The notes: generated by a model not told the origin, from the letters alone. Positions 1 to 6,557 are shown, counted from the stretch's first letter. The stretch: 64,000 nucleotides of DNA from Tenacibaculum sp. (GCA_020629275.1 JAHDDQ010000002.1:28826-92825), one strand, 5' to 3'. Translations and numbers: made by a program.

Positions 1-2
1 AA

Positions 3-776
3 CGTTTAAAAATAAAAGCTTATAATCAATTAGGAACGTCAGGAGGAGGTAATCATTTTGTTGAGTTTGGAATAGTAAACATCACCGATGAGAAGAATGA
101 ATTTCAACTTCCAATAGGCGATTATGTGGGGTTATTAACACACAGTGGAAGTCGTGGACTTGGAGCGAATATTGCGAAACACTATACCTATTTAGCTACA
201 AAACAATGTCCGTTACCGAAAAATGTACAGCATTTGGCTTGGTTAGATATGGATACACATGACGGACAGGAATATTGGTTAGCGATGAATTTAGCAGGTG
301 ACTACGCAAAAGCTTGTCACGATAATATTCATAAACGAGTTGGAAAACTGTTGGGCTCTAAAGCAATTGCTAAAATTGAGAATCATCACAATTTCGCATG
401 GAAAGAACAAGTAAACGGAGAAGAGTTAATAGTTCATAGAAAAGGCGCAACGCCAGCTAATAAAGGAGCATTAGGTATTATTCCAGGTTCTATGACAGCA
501 CCAGGATATATTGTTCGCGGTTTAGGGAATTCAGAAAGTTTAAACTCAGCTTCACATGGAGCAGGAAGAAAACATTCTCGAAGAAAGTGTAAAGAGAAAT
601 TTACTAAAAGCGATATCAAACATCAGTTAAATATGAATGGTGTGAGTCTTATAGGAGGTGGAATTGACGAAGCTCCAATGGCTTATAAAAACATAAAAAA
701 AGTCATGGCGAATCAGCAAGAGTTAGTTGAAGTTTTAGGAACATTTACACCGAAGATTGTACGAATGGATAAATAA
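3..776 (+). CDS. rtcB: RtcB family RNA ligase, 5' end cut off by the window
   Basis: The frame is open from base 3, giving 257 residues; the first ATG in frame (126) is internal because conserved sequence lies upstream of it. Visible family motifs are GGGNHFVEF at the start, HSGSRGLG, NHHNFAW (metal-binding histidines) and ASHGAGRKHSR, which carries the histidine that is guanylylated in RtcB. RtcB joins RNA ends with 2',3'-cyclic or 3'-phosphate to 5'-OH ends using GTP and Mn2+. RtcB proteins are usually 370-480 residues, so the first third or more is missing. With prfH two genes downstream this looks like the RtcB2-PrfH pair that rescues ribosomes cut in the decoding centre (established for that pair); a role on the tRNA-like array nearby is inference. 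Confidence 0.95.
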   Translation, partial: RLKIKAYNQLGTSGGGNHFVEFGIVNITDEKNEFQLPIGDYVGLLTHSGSRGLGANIAKHYTYLATKQCPLPKNVQHLAWLDMDTHDGQEYWLAMNLAGDYAKACHDNIHKRVGKLLGSKAIAKIENHHNFAWKEQVNGEELIVHRKGATPANKGALGIIPGSMTAPGYIVRGLGNSESLNSASHGAGRKHSRRKCKEKFTKSDIKHQLNMNGVSLIGGGIDEAPMAYKNIKKVMANQQELVEVLGTFTPKIVRMDK

Positions 777-869
777 CTTCTCCAGATATTAAGCGAAGTT
801 GATTAGACATAGAAATTTAGGTAGATAAAAATCAATAGAATAAAACTGTATTGAAAAAATGAATTCTAA

Positions 870-955
870 ATCGAATGCTATTACGATGAAGCGGTAGCAA
901 AAGAAGTAATCTGCTTATTAAAAAAACAGATTACTTCGCTCCTCGCAATAACAGT
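870..955. repeat. REP-like palindromic element
   Basis: An 11-bp perfect stem pairs 903-913 with 927-937 around an A-rich loop, and the flanks (about 875-902 and 938-952) are weakly symmetric. The stem and the GCTCCTCGCAATAAC flank resemble the intergenic palindromes built on GTCATTGCGAGG...GAAGCAATCTG that recur in Bacteroidetes genomes. It fills most of the 217-base gap between rtcB and the next gene and could also act as a processing or termination signal. Confidence 0.55.
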
Positions 956-993
956 AAAAAAATGGGAGCAGATAAAAAATCATTGCAATAAAA

Positions 994-1554
994 ATGAAAA
1001 TTATGGGAGCAAATCATAACATAAAAAGATACGGAGAATTATGGCCCGATTACCGAATAGAATTAGGGCTTAAAATATTAGAAAAATTAAAACAATGGAT
1101 TGTAATATCAGGAGGATGGGCTTGGCATTTTATGTCAGAGATAAATCATAAAGAATACAAACACGCACATGATCATAAAGACATTGACATTTTTGTAAAT
1201 CCTAAAAATGTAGGAGTAGTGATGCAGATTCTTTTAGAAGAAGGATTCGAAAAAGTATGGACACGTTACGATCATTTACCAAGCAAAGAAAATTTTAGAC
1301 GTTATGAAAAAGTAGAATGGTTAGACATAGGAAGAGAAGTACGAACAACTATCGATTTCTTTGAATCAAAAACAGTTGAAAGTATCCAATCCAACGGATG
1401 GAATGTTGTAGCACCTAAAACGTTATTAAGTTATTATAGTAATATTCATTCTAGCGATAAATATTGGGCAGTTAAAACAGCAGTTAAACTTTTAGCAAAA
1501 GGTAAAAATCCAGTAGGAAATCCGTTGTTATCAAAAAATCCATTAGGAAAATAG
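994..1554 (+). CDS. nucleotidyltransferase-fold protein of the RtcB/PrfH locus
   Basis: The 186-residue protein has a GGWAWH motif (residues 40-45), DIDIF (63-67) and a third acidic position in TIDFF (about 121). This is the G-G/S...DxD...D pattern of minimal nucleotidyltransferase-fold proteins related to aminoglycoside or tRNA nucleotidyltransferases. Substrate is unknown; an action on RNA ends is an inference from the neighbours rtcB and prfH. The start could also be the second ATG at 1003. Its stop lies 5 bases before prfH, so the two are probably co-transcribed. No extra domains are visible. Confidence 0.7.
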   Translation: MKIMGANHNIKRYGELWPDYRIELGLKILEKLKQWIVISGGWAWHFMSEINHKEYKHAHDHKDIDIFVNPKNVGVVMQILLEEGFEKVWTRYDHLPSKENFRRYEKVEWLDIGREVRTTIDFFESKTVESIQSNGWNVVAPKTLLSYYSNIHSSDKYWAVKTAVKLLAKGKNPVGNPLLSKNPLGK

Positions 1555-1559
1555 AAAAA

Positions 1560-2252
1560 ATGGAAACAAAAATAATACAGTTAACAGCAGCCAAAGGTCC
1601 ATCAGAATGCGCATGGGTAGTTGCTAAAGTGTTAAAGATATTTTTAAAAGAAGTAATTCAAAATAAGATTGAATATAAAGTTATTCATAAAGTTAACGGT
1701 TTAGAAAACGGAACAGTTCAATCCGTAACTATTGAATTAAAAGGAGGTCAATTGACGACCCTTTTAAGTAATTGGACAGGAACAATTCAATGGATAGGAA
1801 CATCAACTTTTAGAAAATATCATAAACGAAAGAATTGGTTTATTGGTTGTTATGAATTGGATATATGTGAAGAAAACGCAATTTCAGAGCATGAAATTCA
1901 ATTTCAAGCGATACGAAGTTCAGGACCAGGTGGGCAACATGTAAATAAAGTAAGTTCTGCAATACGCGCAAAACATATACCAACTGGAGTTCAAGTATTA
2001 GTTTCAGAAAGTCGGTCGCAGCATCAAAATAAAAAAATCGCACGACAACGATTAAAAGAAAAAATAACGAATCATAATACCAATCAGTTAAAAGAATCTA
2101 TTAAGAATGAATGGGAGAATCACCTAACATTACAAAGAGGTAATCCAGTACGAGTTTTTAAAGGTTCAGATTTTAAACAGCAAAAAACAGAAAAATCATT
2201 CAAAACAAAACGTAATCAATTAAAAAATGATCTACGTAAACAGTTAGAATAA
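1560..2252 (+). CDS. prfH: peptide chain release factor H (PrfH)
   Basis: The 230-residue protein has the class I release-factor catalytic segment SGPGGQHVNK with GGQ at residues 124-126, followed by the basic SESRSQHQNKKIARQRL helix. It lacks the long codon-recognition domain of RF1/RF2. PrfH hydrolyses peptidyl-tRNA on ribosomes damaged in the decoding centre, after which the partner RtcB reseals the 16S rRNA; this is established for the PrfH/RtcB pair. It follows the nucleotidyltransferase gene by 5 bases, and the next coding sequence begins about 70 bases later, so an operon is likely. GGQ and its flanks are intact. Confidence 0.93.
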   Translation: METKIIQLTAAKGPSECAWVVAKVLKIFLKEVIQNKIEYKVIHKVNGLENGTVQSVTIELKGGQLTTLLSNWTGTIQWIGTSTFRKYHKRKNWFIGCYELDICEENAISEHEIQFQAIRSSGPGGQHVNKVSSAIRAKHIPTGVQVLVSESRSQHQNKKIARQRLKEKITNHNTNQLKESIKNEWENHLTLQRGNPVRVFKGSDFKQQKTEKSFKTKRNQLKNDLRKQLE

Positions 2253-2321
2253 TTGAATGTCATTACAAGTGAAGGGAGACAATCTATTCCTTTGATGATT
2301 TGTAATATAAAAAGAAAACAA

Positions 2322-2852
2322 ATGGGAACATTAGCAAATAATTACATTTTTAAAGCATTAGATGCATATCCGTATGACTTGGAAGAAACTATAGAAGCAT
2401 TAACATATGCACTAGCGTATGAAGATAAAAATATAGTAGCATTAGGATTAATGGGACGTATTTATGCCGAGAAATTATACGATTATGAAAAAGCAAAAGA
2501 ATATTATACAGAAGCTTTAGCTGAAAACATTAACGCCTTTCATATTTACCCACATTACATAAGTGTATTATTATGGAATGAAGATTATGATGAAGCAAGT
2601 AAGCTAATAAAGTTTGCCTTAACAATTAAAGGAGCAGATAAAGCTGTATTGTACGTATGTAAATCACAATTACATGAGCAAAAAAAGGACTATAAGAAAG
2701 CATTAAAAACATTAAAAAAAGCAAAAGAATACACGTATAATACTGATTATTTATATGTGATTGATAGAGAAAAAGAACGTATAAAGGGAAAGTTGCCAAA
2801 AAAGAAAGAAGAAAAGAGTAAAAAGAAGAAGTCTAAAAAGAAAAGGAAATAA
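2322..2852 (+). CDS. TPR-type repeat protein
   Basis: I chose the start at 2322 (MGTLANNYIF...) because the longer frame from 2253 begins directly at the prfH stop and its first 23 residues look like read-through. The 176-residue protein is all helical with TPR-like pairs (A-L-G-L...Y-E-K-A-K-E-Y-Y, residues about 45-125) and ends in a very lysine-rich tail (about 155-176). No signal peptide is seen, so it is cytoplasmic. The basic tail may bind nucleic acid. It sits between prfH and the small unknown gene at 2878; the function is not known. Confidence 0.75.
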   Translation: MGTLANNYIFKALDAYPYDLEETIEALTYALAYEDKNIVALGLMGRIYAEKLYDYEKAKEYYTEALAENINAFHIYPHYISVLLWNEDYDEASKLIKFALTIKGADKAVLYVCKSQLHEQKKDYKKALKTLKKAKEYTYNTDYLYVIDREKERIKGKLPKKKEEKSKKKKSKKKRK

Positions 2853-2877
2853 CAGTTTAATTTTAAAATAGAAAAAG

Positions 2878-3192
2878 ATGAGAAGAGAAATTTTGAAACG
2901 ATTTTTACAAGGAACAGACCATTCAGGAAGATTTATTGTAAAATCTAAAGTCACAGGAATCACATATTTCATAGAACCTATAGATAATGGAAAACCAGAT
3001 AAATTATGGGGAGATCTTGATCCGGCTACAAAAAAGTTAACAGGAGATTATGGAAACGTAAGAAGAGGTGCTGTAAAAACATCAGAGTCTATGATTACTG
3101 AAGAAAATGGCTTTGTTAATATTCGCACGTTCAAAGGAAGTCCTTTAGGTGAAATAGACCGTAGAGATAGGATTTATGAAATGGAAAACTAA
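2878..3192 (+). CDS. small conserved-looking protein of unknown function
   Basis: The 104-residue soluble protein is rich in charged residues and has no signal peptide or membrane segment. I do not recognise a domain. It follows the TPR gene by 25 bases on the same strand and precedes the exonuclease gene by 50 bases, so it is likely part of the same transcript. The ATG at 2878 is the first in the frame. Confidence 0.6.
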   Translation: MRREILKRFLQGTDHSGRFIVKSKVTGITYFIEPIDNGKPDKLWGDLDPATKKLTGDYGNVRRGAVKTSESMITEENGFVNIRTFKGSPLGEIDRRDRIYEMEN

Positions 3193-3242
3193 TTTTGAAA
3201 ATTATGTAATGAATACATAGTTTTAAAGAAATCGAAGAAAGT

Positions 3243-3788
3243 ATGAAAAGAAACAAAATTATAATAATAGACTTAGAAGCTACTTGCTGGAATGGAAAAA
3301 TTCCAGCAGGTCAAGTTAATGAAATCATAGAAATAGGAATTTGTATTTTAGATACAAACACGGGAGAAATTTATAAAAATGAAGGAATTTTAATAAAACC
3401 AGAACGATCTAAGGTGAGTCCTTTCTGTACTGAGTTAACTACAATAACTCAAGAATTATTAGATAAAGAAGGAATTTCTCTTAAAGAAGCATGTAATATT
3501 CTTAGAGAAGAATATAACCCGAAACATTATGTTTGGGCAAGTTATGGTCAGTATGATTTAAACATGCTTAAAAAGCAATGTAAATTTAGAGGAATAGAAT
3601 ATCCGATGTCTCAAGAGCATATTAATGTGAAGGAGCTTTTTACAGAAGTAAAAGGAATATCAAGAAAAGTTGGTATGAAAGGAGCATTAGGAATGTTAAA
3701 TATTCCTTTAGACGGAACACATCATAGAGGAATTGACGATGCAAGAAATATTGCTAAAATTTTAAATTGGTGTTTAATTAACAAATAA
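3243..3788 (+). CDS. DEDDh 3'-5' exonuclease (KapD/ERI-1-like)
   Basis: The 181-residue protein has the three Exo motifs of the DEDD superfamily: IDLEATCW (D10, E12), a central WASYGQYD acid and a C-terminal HHRGIDDARNIA with the histidine-aspartate pair of the DEDDh type. The ATCW form and short length fit KapD/ERI-1-like RNA exonucleases rather than DNA polymerase proofreading subunits. Its place in an rtcB-prfH locus next to a tRNA array makes RNA end trimming a sensible guess. It is the last gene of the rightward cluster, followed by a terminator. Confidence 0.85.
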   Translation: MKRNKIIIIDLEATCWNGKIPAGQVNEIIEIGICILDTNTGEIYKNEGILIKPERSKVSPFCTELTTITQELLDKEGISLKEACNILREEYNPKHYVWASYGQYDLNMLKKQCKFRGIEYPMSQEHINVKELFTEVKGISRKVGMKGALGMLNIPLDGTHHRGIDDARNIAKILNWCLINK

Positions 3789-3804
3789 ATAAACTGAGAA
3801 AAAG

Positions 3805-3830
3805 ACTCCATAGCATGGAGTTTTTTTATT
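3805..3830 (+). terminator. intrinsic terminator after the exonuclease gene
   Basis: Seven base pairs (3805-3811 with 3815-3821) around a 3-base loop are followed by seven T residues. It closes the rightward rtcB-prfH-exonuclease cluster. Confidence 0.8.
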
Positions 3831-3846
3831 AGAATACCAGTCCGAT

Positions 3847-4206
3847 TTAACTAATATATCCGTGTCTTCTTAAAATCATTAAAGTAATAGGAAATATGAT
3901 TAGTAAGATTAAAATCATAAATTCTAAAGAATGTAAAACAATTCTAGCTTTATTATTTTTTTTGAAATCTTTTCTAAAGTAAAAGAAATTTAAGATTCCA
4001 ATAAAAATATAAAGGAAAATAAATAATGCTTTACCGTTTTCGCCTAATTTAGAATTTGAAATAAAAGCATCAAAGAATAATACTATATTAAATCCTAATA
4101 ATCCAGAAAGTGTAACAATAGATAATAAATAAGGGAATTCATCTTTTGATGGAGTATTTAAAATTAAATTATAAATTAAAAAGAATAGTTTTCTGTAAAT
4201 ATTCAT
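3847..4206 (-). CDS. small membrane protein of unknown function
   Basis: The 119-residue protein has three clear hydrophobic segments (about residues 25-48, 60-80 and 90-113) joined by short polar loops, so it is an inner-membrane protein. No family is recognised. It is the only leftward gene in the RNA-repair region and converges on the exonuclease gene, sharing the terminator between them. Codon use is similar to that of its neighbours. Confidence 0.6.
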   Translation of the reverse strand: MNIYRKLFFLIYNLILNTPSKDEFPYLLSIVTLSGLLGFNIVLFFDAFISNSKLGENGKALFIFLYIFIGILNFFYFRKDFKKNNKARIVLHSLEFMILILLIIFPITLMILRRHGYIS

Positions 4207-4555
4207 ATGAGTTTACCTGTAAAGAAATAATTTATAATCATAATATGTGTTTTTTCTAAAGAAAAATCCTACAAATATGATTATAAATATTAGAAAGATA
4301 GAGCCCTTATATCTTTAAAAACAGGAATCTATTATGTTATAAAATAAATTTAGTGTAATCAAAAGCAGGATAATTTCATTCTTTAGTCGTAATATTGCAT
4401 TATTAATTAAGAAATGAAATTAAAAAATATACATATTAATAAGCAGTTTGAACTTTGTTCATATGATTTTCGCCCAAGTATTTTGCGAAAAGGAGGCTAT
4501 GTATATCAATTTCAACAATGATTTAAGTAAATTATAATACGAAATAATAAAAAAA
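4207..4555. other. non-coding stretch with hairpin and Shine-Dalgarno-led 12-codon frame
   Basis: No long gene is present. A hairpin (4467-4473 with 4485-4491) runs into an AAAAGGAGG sequence (4488-4496), fully complementary to the 16S 3' tail. Two bases later an ATG (4499) opens a 12-codon frame (MYINFNNDLSKL, stop 4535-4537). The frame ends about 20 bases before the terminator at 4556. This could be a leader peptide or small RNA; spacing from the SD is shorter than usual. Confidence 0.35.
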
Positions 4556-4587
4556 AGCGTCCAATTTTAAATTGGGCGCTTTTTTTA
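4556..4587 (+). terminator. intrinsic terminator or attenuator
   Basis: A 10-bp stem (4556-4565 with 4571-4580, one G-T pair) is followed by seven T residues. No gene longer than 12 codons ends here, so the transcript it stops is a small RNA or leader. Confidence 0.75.
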
Positions 4588-4688
4588 TGAAAAAAATGTA
4601 AATAAATAATATTTGACTAAGTAAAATTAAAATAAAGATAGAAAACTGAAAACAATTGAGAGACAGACTTTTGTGTATAATGTTCGTA

Positions 4689-4732
4689 ATCCGTTAAAAA
4701 ACGGATAGGATATGTATTGCTTAAAAAAAGCA
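4689..4732. other. two small adjacent hairpins
   Basis: A 7-bp stem with a 4-A loop (4689-4695 with 4700-4706) is followed by a 5-bp stem with an A-rich loop (4718-4722 with 4728-4732). They lie in a non-coding stretch (4588-4902) that otherwise shows nothing. They may belong to a small RNA. Confidence 0.3.
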
Positions 4733-4770
4733 TAACAAGCTGATAAACAAATAAATATATTTAAAAATAA

Positions 4771-4801
4771 TTGTATAATTAAAAAATACATTTCATATTT
4801 G
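4771..4801 (+). promoter_or_regulatory. possible Bacteroidetes-type promoter
   Basis: A TTG near 4771 is followed after about 20 bases by CATATTTG (4794-4801), one mismatch from the TAnnTTTG -7 box of this phylum. It would start a transcript that runs into the 42-codon frame at 4903 and the terminator at 5054. Confidence 0.35.
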
Positions 4802-4902
4802 CATCGTCAAAATGAATGACACAGTAGAAATAAAATAGAGAACATTTTTTAAAAAGTAGTAGACATAAAATAATTTATTTTTTAGAATAAAAATAAGATA
4901 AA

Positions 4903-5031
4903 ATGAAAGAATATTCGCAACATAACATAGCATATCATTTAGAATTTCGCTCGCCGAAGTTTGATTTACTACTATGTAATGAGGATGATTTTATTTTTAA
5001 AAAGGAGAGATATCATGAGTATATAAATTAA
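4903..5031 (+). CDS. possible 42-residue small protein
   Basis: An ATG frame of 42 codons (begins MKEYSQHNIAY, ends KERYHEYIN) lies between a possible promoter and a strong terminator 22 bases past its stop. Composition is plausible for a protein but no family is recognised. Inside it, AAAAAGGAG at 4999-5007 sits 7 bases before an out-of-frame ATG (5015) that opens a 3-codon frame, so the segment may instead be a regulatory leader. Too short to be sure. Confidence 0.3.
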   Translation: MKEYSQHNIAYHLEFRSPKFDLLLCNEDDFIFKKERYHEYIN

Positions 5032-5053
5032 TAGTATATATCAAGATAAAATA

Positions 5054-5085
5054 AAAGCATCTCCTTAAAAGAGATGCTTTTTTTA
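5054..5085 (+). terminator. strong terminator just before the tRNA array
   Basis: A 10-bp stem (5054-5063 with 5071-5080) is followed by a T run to 5084. It lies only 12 bases before tRNA-Cys, with no visible promoter between them, so the tRNA array is probably transcribed by read-through or anti-termination. Confidence 0.8.
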
Positions 5086-5096
5086 TGCAATTAAAT

Positions 5097-5169
5097 GACA
5101 AGGTGGCTGAATGGTGAAGGCAGCAGACTGCAAATCTGTTTTTTATGAGTTCGAATCTCATTCTTGTCT
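5097..5169 (+). tRNA. tRNA-Cys (GCA)
   Basis: A full cloverleaf can be drawn. Acceptor 5097-5103 pairs with 5162-5168 (7 bp, one G-T). The anticodon stem is 5123-5127/5135-5139, with loop CTGCAAA giving GCA. The T arm is 5145-5149/5157-5161, with loop TTCGAAT. The discriminator is T, as usual for cysteine tRNAs. CCA is not encoded. The D stem is only 3 bp. The sequence differs from typical chromosomal tRNA-Cys and looks phage-like, but no key base is missing. Confidence 0.88.
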
Positions 5170-5212
5170 CGATGATTTAAGTAATCTCAAACAGATTTTG
5201 AAATTAAAAAGA

Positions 5213-5295
5213 GGAAGTGTTGAGCTATTAATTGGCTCGCCAGACTGTAAATCTGGTCTTTAAAAAGCTTATAGGTTTGAGTCCTATCACTTCCA
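5213..5295 (+). tRNA. tRNA-Tyr (GTA), class II
   Basis: Acceptor 5213-5219 pairs perfectly with 5288-5294; the discriminator is A5295. D stem 5222-5225/5235-5238 and anticodon stem 5240-5244/5252-5256 enclose loop CTGTAAA (GTA). A long variable arm follows, as in bacterial tRNA-Tyr, then a 5-bp T stem with loop TTTGAGT in place of the usual TTCGAAT. CCA is not encoded. Confidence 0.85.
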
Positions 5296-5296
5296 T

Positions 5297-5375
5297 AAAA
5301 GCTCTTTTAACTCAATTGGTAGAAGAGTTGGATATAAGTCTTATCTAGTTTTGGTCCGAATCCTAGATGTAGTAT
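5297..5375 (+). tRNA. decayed tRNA-like sequence with collapsed anticodon loop
   Basis: A D-arm-like block (AACTC...GAGTT around AATTGGTAG) and a T-arm block with loop TCCGAAT (4 of 5 bp) are present in normal order. The two ends show no acceptor pairing. Where the anticodon arm should be, the sequence reads ATAAG-T-CTTAT, a perfect stem with almost no loop, or alternatively a stem with an A at position 33. It cannot decode as drawn. It may be a pseudogene or a tRNA mimic. Confidence 0.5.
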
Positions 5376-5381
5376 AAAATT

Positions 5382-5454
5382 GGTTCATTGTGGTTAATGG
5401 CTAACCTTCCCGACTGTCTCTCGGGAGATACGAGTTCGATTCTCGTATGAACCG
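5382..5454 (+). tRNA. tRNA-Asp (GTC)
   Basis: Acceptor 5382-5388 pairs perfectly with 5447-5453, and the discriminator is G5454, the aspartate identity base. D stem 5392-5395/5403-5406. Anticodon stem 5409-5413/5421-5425 with loop CTGTCTC (GTC). T stem 5430-5434/5442-5446 with loop TTCGATT. CCA is not encoded. All arms pair fully. Confidence 0.9.
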
Positions 5455-5459
5455 CAAAA

Positions 5460-5532
5460 CTGGGAAGATAACGATTGGTTGTTTACCTGCTTTGGATGCA
5501 GGAGGTTGTAGGTTCGAATCCTACTTCTCAGA
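5460..5532 (+). tRNA. tRNA-Pro (TGG)
   Basis: Acceptor 5460-5466 pairs with 5525-5531 (one G-T) and begins with C1-G72 followed by A73, the hallmark of bacterial proline tRNAs. Anticodon stem 5486-5490/5498-5502 with loop TTTGGAT (TGG). T stem 5508-5512/5520-5524 with loop TTCGAAT. The D stem is weak. CCA is not encoded. It starts 5 bases after tRNA-Asp. Confidence 0.88.
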
Positions 5533-5543
5533 CTAAACTCTAG

Positions 5544-5629
5544 AAAGGAGTGTGTATAATGACTTTGGATTGTACGATGTAATTTCAATGGCTGTGAAAG
5601 AGAAACAGTACAATCCGAAAGTCATTTTT
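5544..5629 (+). promoter_or_regulatory. Shine-Dalgarno-led 7-codon frame folded into a long hairpin
   Basis: AAAGGAG (5544-5550) lies 8 bases before ATG 5559, which opens MTLDCTM and stops at 5580-5582. The start codon forms the base of a 17-bp stem with one bulge (5559-5575 with 5608-5625), loop 5576-5607, followed by five T residues. This could be a terminator whose folding depends on translation of the mini-frame, or a processing hairpin between tRNAs. Confidence 0.45.
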
Positions 5630-5700
5630 AAATTCTAATAAAGGAGATTATAGATAAAAGAAAAAATAAGTTGCTCTAAATTATTAGTAAATAATTAAAG

Positions 5701-5783
5701 CCAGGAATGGTGTAATTGGTAGGCATACTAGATACAGAATCTAGTATCATCAAGGTTTGAGAGTTTGAGTCTTTTTTCCTAGA
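5701..5783 (+). tRNA. tRNA-Leu-like (CAG) with A33, class II
   Basis: Acceptor 5701-5707 pairs with 5776-5782 with one C-A mismatch. Anticodon stem 5728-5732/5740-5744 encloses loop TACAGAA, which places CAG in the anticodon but A, not the near-universal T, at position 33. A short variable arm (TCAA-GGT-TTGA) and a weak T stem (5 bp with two G-T, loop TTTGAGT) follow. Either a decaying tRNA-Leu or a tRNA mimic not meant for decoding. Confidence 0.65.
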
Positions 5784-5813
5784 CTATTGAGAAGATTTTT
5801 TTTCTCTAAAAGA

Positions 5814-5903
5814 TAAATCTGTGATGTAATGGTTAGCATGCAAGATTCTGATTAAAAGTCATCCATTATGGATGATGAGAATATAGCTCGAATCCTAGAG
5901 TCA
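5814..5903 (+). tRNA. decayed tRNA-like sequence (Gln-like) with inserted hairpin
   Basis: A D-arm-like block GATGTAATGGTTAGCATGC is followed by TTCTGAT, which would place CTG (Gln) in an anticodon loop, but the flanking bases do not pair. A 7-bp hairpin with a 3-base loop (5859-5865 with 5869-5875) then occupies the variable region, and a T-loop-like CTCGAAT follows without a proper stem. The acceptor strands do not pair. Identity is uncertain. Confidence 0.4.
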
Positions 5904-5934
5904 ACCTATAAATCGCTATAATAAATTATAGGTT
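5903..5934. other. hairpin closing the first tRNA block
   Basis: A perfect 9-bp stem (5903-5911 with 5926-5934) with a 14-base loop lies between the last tRNA-like sequence and the YkuK-like gene. There is no immediate T run, so processing is as likely as termination. Confidence 0.4.
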
Positions 5935-6015
5935 TGATAATGAGTTATTTATTTTTCAAGCCAAGATTTTTTCAATCTTTAAAAAGAAGAAAAATCGTTA
6001 ATAAAAAAAGGAATT

Positions 6016-6501
6016 ATGAAAATTACGCAGCAAAAATGGAGAAATTTTAAAGGTAAAGTATTTGACGAATCAGTAACTGAAATTATCGAAAATGCTATTG
6101 TAAGAGAACAACGGAAAGGATATCGTCTAAAAATTTGTGTAGGTTCAGATTCTCAGGGGTATAAGTCACATATTGAATATGCTACAGCAATTGTGGTTTT
6201 AAGAGAAGGGAAAGGAGGGTTTATGTTTATGAGGAACTATAAAGGAACAAAAGACATACAAATTAAAGAACGTATGCTTAAAGAAGTAGCTATGTCTGTA
6301 GAAGTAGCATATGAACTATGTAACATATTAGACAAATATGGTGTTGACTTAGAGGTTCATGCTGATATTAATACAAATCCAAAGTTCGAATCTAATGTAG
6401 CATTAAAAGATGCTATGGGATATATTTTAGGTATGGGCTTTAAGTTTAAAGCAAAGCCTTATGCATTTGCTAGTTCATCTTGTGCAGATAGTGTAGTATA
6501 A
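6016..6501 (+). CDS. YkuK/DUF458-type RNase H-like protein
   Basis: The 161-residue protein begins with a short helix and continues with CVGSDSQGYKSHIEYATAIV, the beta-hairpin with the first acid of the DUF458 (YkuK) family, which has an RNase H-like fold. A second acidic strand follows (EVHADINTNPKFESN, near residue 115). Length fits the family. Nuclease activity in this family is predicted rather than shown. It is the only gene of clear length inside the tRNA array, preceded by AAAGGA 5 bases before the ATG, so it may be co-transcribed with the RNAs and act on them (inference). Confidence 0.75.
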   Translation: MKITQQKWRNFKGKVFDESVTEIIENAIVREQRKGYRLKICVGSDSQGYKSHIEYATAIVVLREGKGGFMFMRNYKGTKDIQIKERMLKEVAMSVEVAYELCNILDKYGVDLEVHADINTNPKFESNVALKDAMGYILGMGFKFKAKPYAFASSSCADSVV

Positions 6502-6557
6502 TTTTAAAAATATTTTCTACTACGCAAAAAGAGTGCGCAATGGAGTTAAATATTTGC

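Noticed and set aside
2253..2321. N-terminal extension of the TPR protein
   Set aside because: The extra 23 residues start right at the prfH stop and do not look like a leader; the internal ATG at 2322 gives a compact TPR start.
5394..5588. 64-codon frame on the minus strand through tRNA-Asp and tRNA-Pro
   Set aside because: It is the reverse complement of two well-folded tRNAs; the translated text (IRTYNLL, YENRTRI) is the familiar artefact of tRNA T arms.
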